Shown: one piece after another, positions 9,370 to 17,268 of the stretch
Numbering within the stretch: position 1 is the stretch's first letter
Layout: each line of letters opens with the position of its first letter
Origin: Haliovirga abyssi
Lineage (GTDB): Bacteria > Fusobacteriota > Fusobacteriia > Fusobacteriales > Haliovirgaceae
Assembly: GCF_030295325.1 (NCBI RefSeq)
Contig: NZ_AP027059.1
Location: 496,001 to 560,000, forward strand
Direction of reading: 5' to 3'
DNA: 64,000 bases
Made by a program: the position numbers and the translations under genes
Notes under the pieces: model-generated
Databases searched by the model: none
Seen by the model: the letters and a program-made list of their open reading frames with translations, nothing else
What the model was told of the DNA's origin: nothing

Positions 9370-9556
9370 ATTTGTTTCCCCTTTCTTAAAAAACATATTT
9401 TTTAAAGCAATCATTATATTATACACAAAAAACAAAATATTTTCTACAATTACATTTTTCACAATATAATTTTTCCTGAATATGGTTATATAATATGAAT
9501 AAAAGACGATAATTAAATTAGAACTGTATTTAAAAATACACAAGGGGGAGATTGAG

Positions 9557-10282
9557 ATGTCAAATATCAACAGTCTTAATTCAACACAAATTGATACTTT
9601 GTTAAAATCAACAGAGTTAAAAGGAGGTGATAAGAGTAGTAATAATGAAAAAGAAGATATATCAAATTTTACAAAAAAAGATTTTTTAGATATTTCTAAT
9701 CAAATTGATATAATAAATCAGCAAAATAGTAAAGTGAATAAAAAATATAGTGATTTAGAGAAAAAATTAGGAATAGATTCAAATAAATGGGGAGTAGATG
9801 CAGTATCAGATGATATTTTTAATTTTGCAAAAATAGTATATGATAAATATAAAATAAACCACAGTGAAGAAGAAAGTCAAAAAGTTTTGGACGATTTTTA
9901 TAATTTAGCTAAAAAATCAATTACACAAGGGTATAATGAAGCAAAAGATTTTTTAGGTGCAGTATCAGAAGATGTAGCAGCATTAGGAAAAGCTACATAT
10001 GATAGAACAATAGAAAAACTTGACAATTGGTATAAAAATGGTGGAGTTGAAAGTACAGATAAAACAGAAGAAAACAAAACAGAAAATTCAGAAACTAATA
10101 AAATTAAAAATAAAAACACAGAAGAAACTAAAAAAACATATGAAGATTATGACAAGAAAACAAAACAAATGTTAAAGGAATCAGAAATAATAAAAAATCA
10201 AGTTGTAGAATTATTGAAACAGAGTGGATTATATGCAAAAGAGACAGAAACAAAAAAATCTACTATAGATTATGAAGGATAA
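9557..10282 (+). CDS. Soluble helical protein resembling DUF5610, unknown function
   Basis: A 241-residue protein with no signal peptide or membrane segment. Residues ~75-155 (NFAKIVYDKYKINHSEE through GYNEAKDFLG to YDRTIEKLDNW) have the look of DUF5610, a helical domain described mainly in Gram-negative bacteria; this is from memory and needs a profile search. The N-terminus is Ser/Asn/Lys-rich and residues ~160-205 are a charged, probably disordered linker before a last amphipathic helix. GGGGGAG precedes the ATG. The gene is monocistronic; 10283-10482 holds an R2 repeat fragment and the tRNA-Leu promoter. Confidence 0.75.
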   Translation: MSNINSLNSTQIDTLLKSTELKGGDKSSNNEKEDISNFTKKDFLDISNQIDIINQQNSKVNKKYSDLEKKLGIDSNKWGVDAVSDDIFNFAKIVYDKYKINHSEEESQKVLDDFYNLAKKSITQGYNEAKDFLGAVSEDVAALGKATYDRTIEKLDNWYKNGGVESTDKTEENKTENSETNKIKNKNTEETKKTYEDYDKKTKQMLKESEIIKNQVVELLKQSGLYAKETETKKSTIDYEG

Positions 10283-10367
10283 TATTAATAAAAAATAATA
10301 TTCCCATTTTCTTCTAAAAGGCTCAAGGTTCTTTTATGAAAATCATATAAAAAATTATGCCAAATGT

Positions 10368-10429
10368 ATGCAATGTTTTAAGCAGTTTTATAACAAAATA
10401 TGATAACATTATTTTTTAAACGTTCCTAA
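10368..10429 (+). repeat. R2 dispersed repeat, right half
   Basis: The 62 bp align without gaps to 48811-48872 with about ten mismatches (roughly 84 percent), ending in the shared TTTTTTAAACGTTCCTAA. The left half is missing or unrecognisable. Confidence 0.7.
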
Positions 10430-10443
10430 ATAAAAAAATTAGC

Positions 10444-10472
10444 TTGACACTTAAATAAAGTTGTGATAAAAT
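10444..10472 (+). promoter_or_regulatory. tRNA-Leu promoter
   Basis: TTGACA (10444-10449) and TAAAAT (10467-10472) with a 17-bp spacer end eleven bases before the mature tRNA. Confidence 0.8.
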
Positions 10473-10482
10473 ATTCTCCAAC

Positions 10483-10569
10483 GCCGAGGTGGTGAAATTG
10501 GTAGACGCACTGGACTCAAAATCCAGCGGGGGTGACCTCGTGCGGGTTCAAGTCCCGCTCTCGGCACCA
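10483..10569 (+). tRNA. tRNA-Leu (anticodon CAA)
   Basis: An 87-nt class II tRNA with encoded CCA. The acceptor GCCGAGG pairs with the 3' end. The anticodon arm CTGGA-CTCAAAA-TCCAG gives CAA, reading UUG. The long variable arm and the GGTTCAAGTCC T-arm are typical of Leu. Confidence 0.96.
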
Positions 10570-10596
10570 TAAAAGAGATTAAAAATTGTATAGTAT

Positions 10597-10626
10597 AAAA
10601 AGAGATACCTTAAGGTATCTCTTTTT
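10597..10626. terminator. tRNA-Leu terminator
   Basis: A 30-bp perfect palindrome (AAAAAGAGATACC, TTAA, and the complement) ends in five T, directly after the tRNA. Confidence 0.9.
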
Positions 10627-10634
10627 ATGTTAGA

Positions 10635-10822
10635 ATAGGAAAAGTATAAATTTATTATTGTGACTATATTTGAGTTATAATAGTTGAACACTATCTTTTT
10701 TTATAAATTTAATTGGAAGTTTTTTTTAGATGTGATATAATTGAGTAGTAAAGAAAAAATGATAATTGACACTAGGGAAAAAATATTTATGTTTCATAAG
10801 CTAAACCGTATCTTATTTTTTT
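10635..10822 (+). repeat. R1 dispersed repeat, degenerate copy
   Basis: The left end (10635-10656) matches the R1 start. The right end (about 10781-10822) matches ATTTATGTTT followed by an ATAAG/CTTAT hairpin and seven T. Segments A (10641-10651) and A' (10785-10794) still pair at ten positions, with the same two wobbles as the copy at 61074. The middle is diverged. No gene is visible in 10627-10884. Confidence 0.55.
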
Positions 10823-10884
10823 ATTATAAAAAAGATTAAAAAAATTTTAAAATGTAATTAATATTTTATGAAAAGGGGTTATAG

Positions 10885-11466
10885 ATGGCAGAGGGAAAAA
10901 GAGAATTAATAATGGATATAGCAGAAGAGATATTGATTAAAGCAAATTATAAAAGTATGACTACTTTACAAATAGCTAAAATTGGAAAGATTTCAGAAGC
11001 GACTTTATATAAATACTTTAAAGGGAAAAAATATATTTTTTTATCTGTATTAGAGAGATTTTATGATAATATATATAATAATTTTTTTGAAGGTGTAAAT
11101 AGTGGGAATACAATTTCTAAAAATTTTTATTTTATAGGAGAAAATTTATATAACATGTTGAAAAATGAGAATATGTCATATAAGATCGTATATAAAGCAT
11201 ACTCTGAAATAGATGATGAAAAAATAAAAGAAGTTTTGAAAAGAATATTCAATGAGATATTATCTGGTATAAGAGAAGTTATTAATTGGGGAATCGAAAA
11301 GCATGAGATAGACATTAAAGAGATTGATGCAGAAATATTAGCAATGTCAATGTGGGGAGTAATAGATAGTATATTAAGAAAGCATATAGTAGATGATGAA
11401 TGCGACATGGAAAGCGATTACTTTTTAAATTTAGGAGCTATCTTTTTTAATCTTTTGATAAAATAA
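10885..11466 (+). CDS. TetR-family transcriptional regulator
   Basis: A 193-residue repressor-type regulator. The N-terminal helix-turn-helix covers residues ~8-50, with the typical TTLQIAKIGKISEATLYKYFKGK. The C-terminal part is a helical ligand-binding and dimer domain without a recognisable subfamily. AAAAGGGG precedes the ATG. It lies upstream of the repeat lipoprotein and ankyrin genes in the same direction, with 121 bp between; whether it controls them is unknown. TetR proteins usually bind a palindrome near their own promoter, but none stands out here. Confidence 0.9.
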   Translation: MAEGKRELIMDIAEEILIKANYKSMTTLQIAKIGKISEATLYKYFKGKKYIFLSVLERFYDNIYNNFFEGVNSGNTISKNFYFIGENLYNMLKNENMSYKIVYKAYSEIDDEKIKEVLKRIFNEILSGIREVINWGIEKHEIDIKEIDAEILAMSMWGVIDSILRKHIVDDECDMESDYFLNLGAIFFNLLIK

Positions 11467-11587
11467 TTTTTTGGAAACGACTTAAAAATAATAAGAAATA
11501 ACAAAAGAACGTTTAAAAAATAATATTCTAAAATAGGCAAGGTGTTTTTTTTTAATTTTTTTAAATAAAATATGGAGGTTTTGTAAT

Positions 11588-12838
11588 ATGAAAAAAATTA
11601 ATTTATTAGTAATAGTAATTTTGTTGGTGATAGTTGGTGGATGTTTTAGTAGTGAAAATATTAATATTAATGATGGAACGATAACGTTAAATGAAAAAAT
11701 AGAAGTTGCAAAAGAAGAAGTAGAATTAAAGATAGAAGGAATAGTAGAAGGTAAATATTATATAGAAACAATAGGAGATGTGTACTGTAATATTTATAAT
11801 GAAACGGGGGAAGAAATTTCTGGTTTAAATTTAATGAATACATTAAAATCCGGATATTATATAAAAACTCATAATTCGGGAACAATAGAAATAAAATCAA
11901 AAGAGTATGTGCCATTAATAGAATTAAATGAAATAAAAACAGTATCAGGAAACAAATTATTTAAAATAAGAGAAGGCGTATCAGAAGACCAATATTATAT
12001 AGAAACGACGAAAGATGTATGTTATGGAATATATGATGAATCTGGGGATAGAGTTGATTTTAATTTAATGGATAAATTAAAACCTGGCTATTACATAAAA
12101 ACTTATAATTCAGGAACAATAGAAATAAAATCCAAAGATTATACACCATTAATAGGATTAAATGAAATAAAAACAGTATCAGGAGACAAATTATTTAAAA
12201 TAAGTGAAGGTATATCAGAGGGCCAATATTATATAGAAACGACGAAAGATGTGATTTATGGAATATATGATGAATCTGGAAATAGAGTTGATTCTAATTT
12301 AATGGATAAATTAAAATCTGGCTATTACATAAAAATTTATAATTCAGGAACAATAGAAATAAAATCCAAAGATTATACACCATTAATAGGATTAAATGAA
12401 ATAAAAACAGTATCAGGAAAAAAATCATTTAAAATAAGAGAAGGCGTATCAGAGGAGCAATATTATATAGAAACGACGAAAGATGTAGGTTATGAAATAT
12501 ATGATGAATCTGGGGATAGAGTTGATTCTAATTTAATGGATAAATTAAAATCTGGCTATTACATAAAAACTTATAATTCAGGAACAATAGAAATAAAATC
12601 CAAAGAGTATACACCATTAATAGGATTAAATGAAATAAAAACAGTATCAGGAAAAAAATCATTTAAAATAAGAGAAGGCGTATCAGAGGAGCAATATTAT
12701 ATAGAAACGACGAAAGATGTATTTTATGAAATATATGACGAATCTGGAAATAGAGTTGAGTCAGCAATGAATATATTAAAATCTGGCTATTACATAAAAA
12801 CTTATAATTCAGGAACAATAGAAATAAAAGAGAGATAA
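11588..12838 (+). CDS. Tandem-repeat lipoprotein, unknown function
   Basis: A 416-residue predicted lipoprotein. The signal peptide ends in the lipobox VGGC, with the lipidated cysteine at C19. The rest is five repeats of about 78 residues, each with the pattern KIREGVSE.QYYIETTKDV..IYDESG.RVDSNLMDKLKSGYYIK followed by YNSGTIEIKSK; the last repeat is cut short and the first is the most divergent. The spacing of short hydrophobic strands suggests a beta-rich fold. I do not recognise the family. It is probably exported and membrane-anchored, perhaps in surface binding. GGAGG precedes the ATG. Its promoter is not obvious; 11471-11520 carries short R2-like pieces. Confidence 0.8.
   Translation: MKKINLLVIVILLVIVGGCFSSENININDGTITLNEKIEVAKEEVELKIEGIVEGKYYIETIGDVYCNIYNETGEEISGLNLMNTLKSGYYIKTHNSGTIEIKSKEYVPLIELNEIKTVSGNKLFKIREGVSEDQYYIETTKDVCYGIYDESGDRVDFNLMDKLKPGYYIKTYNSGTIEIKSKDYTPLIGLNEIKTVSGDKLFKISEGISEGQYYIETTKDVIYGIYDESGNRVDSNLMDKLKSGYYIKIYNSGTIEIKSKDYTPLIGLNEIKTVSGKKSFKIREGVSEEQYYIETTKDVGYEIYDESGDRVDSNLMDKLKSGYYIKTYNSGTIEIKSKEYTPLIGLNEIKTVSGKKSFKIREGVSEEQYYIETTKDVFYEIYDESGNRVESAMNILKSGYYIKTYNSGTIEIKER
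11704..12838 (+). repeat. In-frame tandem repeats of 234 bp
   Basis: The marker AGTATCAGGA recurs at 11941, 12175, 12409 and 12643, exactly 234 bp (78 codons) apart. A more divergent first unit is 237 bp. Units 2-5 are nearly identical at the DNA level, differing mainly in the codons after AAAGATGTA. The copy number could therefore change by recombination. Confidence 0.95.
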
Positions 12839-12884
12839 AAATTTATTTTTCACCTCAATTTAAGCAAACCTATATTAAATCAAA

Positions 12885-12922
12885 ATTGAGTTATAAAAAG
12901 TTATGACTTTTTATAACTCAAT
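12885..12922. terminator. Perfect 16-bp hairpin after the lipoprotein gene
   Basis: Arms 12885-12900 and 12907-12922 are perfectly complementary with a 6-nt loop. There is no T-tract after it, so it may be a weak or factor-assisted terminator or an mRNA 3' stabiliser. Confidence 0.55.
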
Positions 12923-12966
12923 GGCTATTCTTTAAACTTAATTGTAAAATAATTTTATAAAAAGTA

Positions 12967-12995
12967 TTGACTTTTAATCAAAAATGTAGTAATAC
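12967..12995 (+). promoter_or_regulatory. Promoter of the ankyrin locus
   Basis: TTGACT (12967-12972) and TAATAC (12990-12995) with a 17-bp spacer. The predicted start near 13002 gives a leader of about 160 nt before the 27-codon ORF. Confidence 0.55.
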
Positions 12996-13005
12996 TTATA
13001 TTAGA

Positions 13006-13031
13006 AAAAGGGAATAAAAAAATTCCCTTTT
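13006..13031 (+). promoter_or_regulatory. Leader hairpin at the transcript 5' end
   Basis: AAAAGGGAAT (13006-13015) pairs perfectly with 13022-13031 across six A. It would form at the very 5' end of the predicted transcript. It could protect the mRNA or attenuate it; T follows on only one side. Confidence 0.45.
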
Positions 13032-13161
13032 AAATTTTAAAGATGTTGCCCCAAAATGGAAATCAAATTTAGTTTTGGAACAATATTTTTTTAAAGTTTT
13101 GTGTTCTGAAATTAAATTCAAATTCAAAAATGGAATAAAAAAGAAGCGGGGGGTGCTTAAA

Positions 13162-13245
13162 ATGAAAAATGAAGAGAAAGAAGTTACAAATGAGAATGAA
13201 GAGGATATTTTATATTTATTACAACTATTTGAAGCGTATTGCTAA
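13162..13245 (+). CDS. Possible 27-residue acidic peptide, upstream ORF
   Basis: ATG at 13162 is preceded by a GGGGGG ribosome-binding site. It reads 27 codons, an acidic stretch followed by a leucine-rich end (DILYLLQLFEAYC), to TAA at 13243-13245. That stop directly abuts the AAGGGGG site of the ankyrin gene, so translation of the two may be coupled. It may be a leader peptide or a real small protein. No homologue is known to me. Confidence 0.45.
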   Translation: MKNEEKEVTNENEEDILYLLQLFEAYC

Positions 13246-13258
13246 GGGGGAGAGAAAA

Positions 13259-13984
13259 ATGAAAAAAGTAATAATTGGATTGCTAATGGTATTTTTTCTA
13301 GTAGTGGAGACTTTTGCTGCAACTGGTGAATCTTACTTAAATAAATATATGATGATGGCTGTAAAAAAAGGAGATATTGCAACAATTAGATTATTGAAAG
13401 AAAAAGGCGCTAATCTGAATATAAAAGATAGAAAAGGGAATTCTTTGCTAATGCTTTCTATATATTTAGGGTATGATGATATTTTTGAATATTTAGTAAA
13501 AAACGGAGCAAATTATTTATTAACAGATAATAGTGGAAGAAGTCCATTAATACTTTCTATATATTTAGACAGAGGAAACATGATTAATTATATGCTTGAT
13601 AGTGGACTATTAGAAGGATTAAATATAAAAGATATAAGTGGAAAAACAGCATTAATGATTGCAGTTGCAAAAGGAGATAAAAAATTAGTAACTAAACTAT
13701 TGAAACTTGGAGCAAATCCTAATGAAAAAGATAAATTAGGGAGAACGCCTCTTGCAGAAGCAATGGATTTAAATCTTCCAGAAATAACTAAAATTTTATT
13801 AGAAAATCAAGGAAAAGCAAATCATTCTATAGACAAAGAGAGAGACTTGCTTAGATATGCAACTTTTTCTGGAGATGCTGGTATAATAAGAAATATGCTT
13901 GCGGAAAAAAGAGAAACTACAGAGTCAGATAGTAAATATGCAATAGTAATAATAGAAAGAAATATATTTTTGAAAAAATATTAA
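13259..13984 (+). CDS. Exported ankyrin-repeat protein
   Basis: A 241-residue protein with a signal peptide (MKKVIIGLLMVFFLVVETFA, predicted cleavage after the alanine near residue 20). Five to six ankyrin repeats span residues ~28-215, for example SGKTALMIAVAKGDKKLVTK and KLGRTPLAEAMDLNLPEIT. Ankyrin stacks bind other proteins; export points to the periplasm or outer face. The frame is open to 13169, but the start at 13259 has AAGGGGG at the right distance and begins the signal peptide. The coiled-coil gene follows 39 bp downstream, so the two are probably co-transcribed. Confidence 0.85.
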   Translation: MKKVIIGLLMVFFLVVETFAATGESYLNKYMMMAVKKGDIATIRLLKEKGANLNIKDRKGNSLLMLSIYLGYDDIFEYLVKNGANYLLTDNSGRSPLILSIYLDRGNMINYMLDSGLLEGLNIKDISGKTALMIAVAKGDKKLVTKLLKLGANPNEKDKLGRTPLAEAMDLNLPEITKILLENQGKANHSIDKERDLLRYATFSGDAGIIRNMLAEKRETTESDSKYAIVIIERNIFLKKY

Positions 13985-14023
13985 GGAGTGTCTTAAAAAA
14001 ATTATAAGTGGGGGTGTAATATA

Positions 14024-14878
14024 ATGAAGAAAAATTCGATTAATTTAATCGTGATAATATGTATATTTGTAATTATTAACTTAGTGATTTATCCTGTGGA
14101 TACCCCTAAAAAAATTAAATCGATAGAAAAATATAAAGTTATAAATGGAGAAAATATTCGAAAAGAGATAGATGACTATTTAGAAAAAGCATTTAAAGAT
14201 ATAGAAGGAGAATATAAAAAAATAGATGAATTAAAATTAGAAACTGAAAATTATTTAGAAAAAGCTAAACAGGATGCCCAAAATGCTAGAAGAGAAAGGC
14301 AATTAGCTGAAAAAGAGAGAATAAGTTTACAGGAAGAGAGAAAAAAAGCTGAAGAAGAGAGAATTAAAGCTGAAGAAGAGAGGCTCAAAGCAGAAAGAGA
14401 AAGAATAAAAATTGAAGAAGAAAAAAGAATGTTTGATGTGCGAAAGAAAGAAAATATTATCTATGAATATAATGATTATAAAATGCAAAAATATATTAAT
14501 AAAATAATATCAAGAATGGTTACAAATCCTAACATTATAAAAGATGTTATAAAATATTTTGAAGAAGGAAAAATTGTTGAAAGTGAAGCAAAAGTAATAG
14601 TTTTAAATAAATTAAAAGAAATTTTAAAAGAGAATAGGGGAAAAGAAATTAATCCAAAAGCTGAAAGAGAATATCAAAGTTATTTGCAATGGAAAACAGT
14701 TAAAAATAATTTGATAAATATAATTGAAAGAAAAGATTTTGATATTAAAAAATTAAAAGATGCTATAAATTATATAAAAAATGATGTAGATGTTGAATAT
14801 AAAAAAAATATAGAAAATATAATGGAAGAAGAGCTAAAACAGTTAAAAATTGAAAAAAATATTGGAGAGAAAAAATAA
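14024..14878 (+). CDS. Membrane-anchored coiled-coil protein, unknown function
   Basis: A 284-residue protein. A hydrophobic segment at residues 7-24 is either an uncleaved anchor or a signal. A long charged coiled coil follows (about 60-140), with an EERKKAEEERIKAEEERLK heptad-like run. The second half is a helical domain (about 150-280) with no recognised family. GGGGGTG precedes the ATG. It sits in the same transcription unit as the exported ankyrin protein, so a shared envelope role is possible. A perfect-palindrome terminator follows. Confidence 0.75.
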   Translation: MKKNSINLIVIICIFVIINLVIYPVDTPKKIKSIEKYKVINGENIRKEIDDYLEKAFKDIEGEYKKIDELKLETENYLEKAKQDAQNARRERQLAEKERISLQEERKKAEEERIKAEEERLKAERERIKIEEEKRMFDVRKKENIIYEYNDYKMQKYINKIISRMVTNPNIIKDVIKYFEEGKIVESEAKVIVLNKLKEILKENRGKEINPKAEREYQSYLQWKTVKNNLINIIERKDFDIKKLKDAINYIKNDVDVEYKKNIENIMEEELKQLKIEKNIGEKK

Positions 14879-14901
14879 TAAATTTAGTGTGGGAATTAAT
14901 A

Positions 14902-14941
14902 AAAAAAGAAAGGTGCTTAAATTTAAGCACCTTTCTTTTTT
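14902..14941. terminator. Bidirectional terminator
   Basis: A 40-bp perfect palindrome (arms 14902-14921 and 14922-14941), with A6 at the left end and T6 at the right, sits between converging genes. Confidence 0.93.
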
Positions 14942-14945
14942 AACT

Positions 14946-15944
14946 TTATATTGTCCTATTTAATTTTTCTAAACTAATTTTAGCATATTTTAAAAGTATC
15001 TCATTATTATTAGATTTAATAAATTTTTCTAATAAATCTATATATTTTTTATTATTAGAGTTTCCAATTATAATAAGTGCATTTCTTTTTAAAGTATTAG
15101 CTCCAGTCCAACCAATTGGAGTGTTAGAATAAAATTTTTTCAATTTTTTATTGGACATGAATAAAATTTTCTCAATAGAAATATATAAATTATTTAAAAT
15201 TTTAAACTCTTTTATTGGAGAAGAAGATATATTTTTATTCATAGGACATACATCTTGGCAGATATCGCATCCCCAATAATTATTATAAATCAATTCAGGC
15301 GAAATATTATTTTTAGTAGTTGTTAGATATGCAATACATTTTGTAGCCTCAAGTTTAAAATCGCCTAAAATAGCAGAATTAGGACAACTAGTTTTGCATA
15401 AATTACATTTATTACAGAGTAAATTAAATTCTTCAGATAATTCAGTAGGCGCTAATTCTAAATCAGTTAAAATTTCTCCTAAAAAGATAAAAGAACCATA
15501 TTTTTTTGTATATATTAAAGAATTTTTTCCATAAAGTCCAATTCCGCTATTTTTCGCTATCTCTTTTTCAAAAAGTGGATTTGAGTCTACATATATTTCA
15601 AATTTATTATTAGGATATATATTTTTTAATTCAATTATTATTTTTTCTAAAATATTATTTGCAACATGATGATAGTCTAATCTTAAAGCATATTTTGATA
15701 TTTTATATTCTTTGTATTCTGGAATATTTCCATTGTTATATGGAAATGCAATTGAAATAATAGATTTGATATTTGGAAAAATATTATTTAAATTAGATCT
15801 TTTGTTAAAATCTTTTTCATCAAATTCAACAATATGATTATCAGCTAATTTTGAATTAAAAATATTTTTTAAATATGAAAAGTCAGTTATATTTGTTATT
15901 CCATATACGTCTATATTATAATTTGATAAAATTTTATTTAACAT
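14946..15944 (-). CDS. queG: Epoxyqueuosine reductase
   Basis: Catalyses the last step of queuosine tRNA modification, reducing epoxyqueuosine with cobalamin and two 4Fe-4S clusters. Cluster ligands are visible as C177-X2-C180-X2-C183-X3-C187 (CNKCNLCKTSCP) and C226-X2-C229-X3-C233 (CDICQDVCP). The VDSNPLFEKEIA segment matches the region holding the catalytic aspartate. The C-terminus (about 280-332) looks like the short HEAT-type repeat found in the family. At 332 aa the length is typical. It is the distal gene of a pair with trpS on the minus strand; no other que gene is near. Confidence 0.93.
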   Translation of the reverse strand: MLNKILSNYNIDVYGITNITDFSYLKNIFNSKLADNHIVEFDEKDFNKRSNLNNIFPNIKSIISIAFPYNNGNIPEYKEYKISKYALRLDYHHVANNILEKIIIELKNIYPNNKFEIYVDSNPLFEKEIAKNSGIGLYGKNSLIYTKKYGSFIFLGEILTDLELAPTELSEEFNLLCNKCNLCKTSCPNSAILGDFKLEATKCIAYLTTTKNNISPELIYNNYWGCDICQDVCPMNKNISSSPIKEFKILNNLYISIEKILFMSNKKLKKFYSNTPIGWTGANTLKRNALIIIGNSNNKKYIDLLEKFIKSNNNEILLKYAKISLEKLNRTI

Positions 15945-15969
15945 AACGATTACCTCTAAATTTTAAATT

Positions 15970-16007
15970 CCCCATCATCATTAAAAAAATTTAAAATGAT
16001 AATGGGG
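15970..16007 (-). promoter_or_regulatory. Hairpin between trpS and queG
   Basis: The 13-bp arms 15970-15982 and 15995-16007 pair completely only in minus-strand RNA, where one position becomes a U-G pair; the plus strand would have a C-A mismatch. It therefore belongs to the trpS-queG transcript. No T-tract follows in that direction, so it may stabilise trpS mRNA rather than terminate it. Confidence 0.5.
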
Positions 16008-16032
16008 TTCATATTTTATTTTGATTTTTTCA

Positions 16033-16097
16033 AATCATTTCTAAATCATTGTGTATTTTAAAACAAAATCGGAAGGTTATTTTTAAGCCGTTTCTTA
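16033..16097 (-). repeat. R2 dispersed repeat, left half
   Basis: Read on the minus strand, it starts exactly at the trpS stop codon (TAAGAAACGGCTTAAAAAT). It matches 48768-48824 over about 57 bp with only a handful of mismatches, then diverges. Confidence 0.75.
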
Positions 16098-17069
16098 GTA
16101 AATATTTCCAACTAATCCGACAGCTTTTTTTACTTCTATAATTTTTTCTGTTGCAACACTACGAGCTTTTTCAGCACCATCTTTTAAAACTTTTTTTACA
16201 TAATCCATATTATTAACTAATTCTTCTCTTCTTTCTCTATATGGTTTAAAATATTCTAAAATTATTTCTAAAAGTTCTTTTTTAGCATGACCATATCCAT
16301 AATTTCCACCTAAATATTTTCGTCTCATCTCTTCAAGTTGAGTTTCTGTTGCAAACAATTTATATAAAGCAAAAACATTACAGATGTCAGGATTTTTAGG
16401 TTCTTCTAATGGAGTGCTGTCAGTTACTATTTTCATAATTTGCTTTTTCAAAGATTTTTTAGGAGCAAACATCTCTATTGTATTGTTATAACTTTTTGAC
16501 ATTTTTTGCCCATCTATTCCAGGAACGACAGCCATTGTATCTTTTATTAATTCTTTTGGAAGCTTGAAAATATCCCCATAAATACTATTAAATTTAATTG
16601 CAATATCTCTTGCCATCTCCACATGTTGCTTTTGATCTTTCCCAACAGGTACTATATCAGAATTATAAATTAAAATATCAGAAGCCATTAATATAGGGTA
16701 AGTAAATAGCCCGTGATTTGCAGCAATTCCTTTTGCTACTTTATCTTTATAAGAATGAGCTCTTTCTAAAAGTGCTATTGGAGTTACATTACTTAAAATC
16801 CAAGTTAATTCTGTAACCTCTGGTACATCTGATTGTAAAAATAGTGTAGATTTTTCTGGATCAAGTCCAAAAGCTAAATAATCTAAGACTACATCATATG
16901 TGTTTTTAGTTAATTGTGCTGGACTTGGATGAGATGTAAGCGCATGGTAATCAGCAATAAAATAAAATCCATCATATTTAGATTGAAAATCAATAAATTG
17001 TTTGATTGCACCAAAGTAATTGCCTATATGTAAAGTCCCACTTGGTTGAATTCCTGATAAACTTCTCAT
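16095..17069 (-). CDS. trpS: Tryptophanyl-tRNA synthetase
   Basis: A class I synthetase that charges tRNA-Trp. It is 324 residues, the usual bacterial length. The HIGH-type motif is TLHIGN (H14-N17) and the KMSKS motif is at K189-S193. GIQPSG near the start and the ILSNVTPIALLERAHSYKDK segment are typical. AGGAGG precedes the ATG at 17067-17069. No T-box leader is visible in the 199 bp shared with divergent glgC. queG follows in the same direction. Confidence 0.97.
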   Translation of the reverse strand: MRSLSGIQPSGTLHIGNYFGAIKQFIDFQSKYDGFYFIADYHALTSHPSPAQLTKNTYDVVLDYLAFGLDPEKSTLFLQSDVPEVTELTWILSNVTPIALLERAHSYKDKVAKGIAANHGLFTYPILMASDILIYNSDIVPVGKDQKQHVEMARDIAIKFNSIYGDIFKLPKELIKDTMAVVPGIDGQKMSKSYNNTIEMFAPKKSLKKQIMKIVTDSTPLEEPKNPDICNVFALYKLFATETQLEEMRRKYLGGNYGYGHAKKELLEIILEYFKPYRERREELVNNMDYVKKVLKDGAEKARSVATEKIIEVKKAVGLVGNIY

Positions 17070-17189
17070 AATTAAATCCTCCTAATTGTTATATTTTTTA
17101 CTCTAATTATTATTGTGATTTATTTTAACATTTTAAATAAAAATTTTCAATAAATAAAAAGGAAAATAAAAATTTTATTGTATAATATA

Positions 17190-17216
17190 TTGTAAAAAAT
17201 GAAAAATTAGTATAAT
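17190..17216 (+). promoter_or_regulatory. Possible glgC promoter
   Basis: TATAAT (17211-17216) has a weak TTGTAA (17190-17195) at a short 15-bp spacing; a second TATAAT lies at 17181-17186. The region is very AT-rich, so the exact start is uncertain. Confidence 0.35.
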
Positions 17217-17268
17217 ATATGTAATGAAATACGAAAATGGGAAAAATGAAGACAAATAGGGGGGCTTT

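Noticed and set aside
9370-9570. 67-codon N-terminal extension of the acyl synthetase fusion
   Set aside because: The extension is low-complexity, spans the divergent promoter zone, and the ATG at 9367-9369 has a good ribosome-binding site.
10766-10771. TTGACA as a tetR -35 element
   Set aside because: No acceptable -10 hexamer occurs at 16-18 bp; it lies within the degenerate R1 copy.
11704-12838. CRISPR-like array
   Set aside because: The repeats are 234 bp, in frame, contiguous without spacers, and encode a lipoprotein.
14033-14060. CGATTA...TAATCG hairpin over the start of the coiled-coil gene
   Set aside because: It is only a 6-bp AT-rich stem within codons, expected by chance at this base composition.
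17070-17268. T-box leader upstream of trpS
   Set aside because: No GGTGG-type T-box core or specifier stem is visible in the 199 bp, and a divergent gene shares the region.
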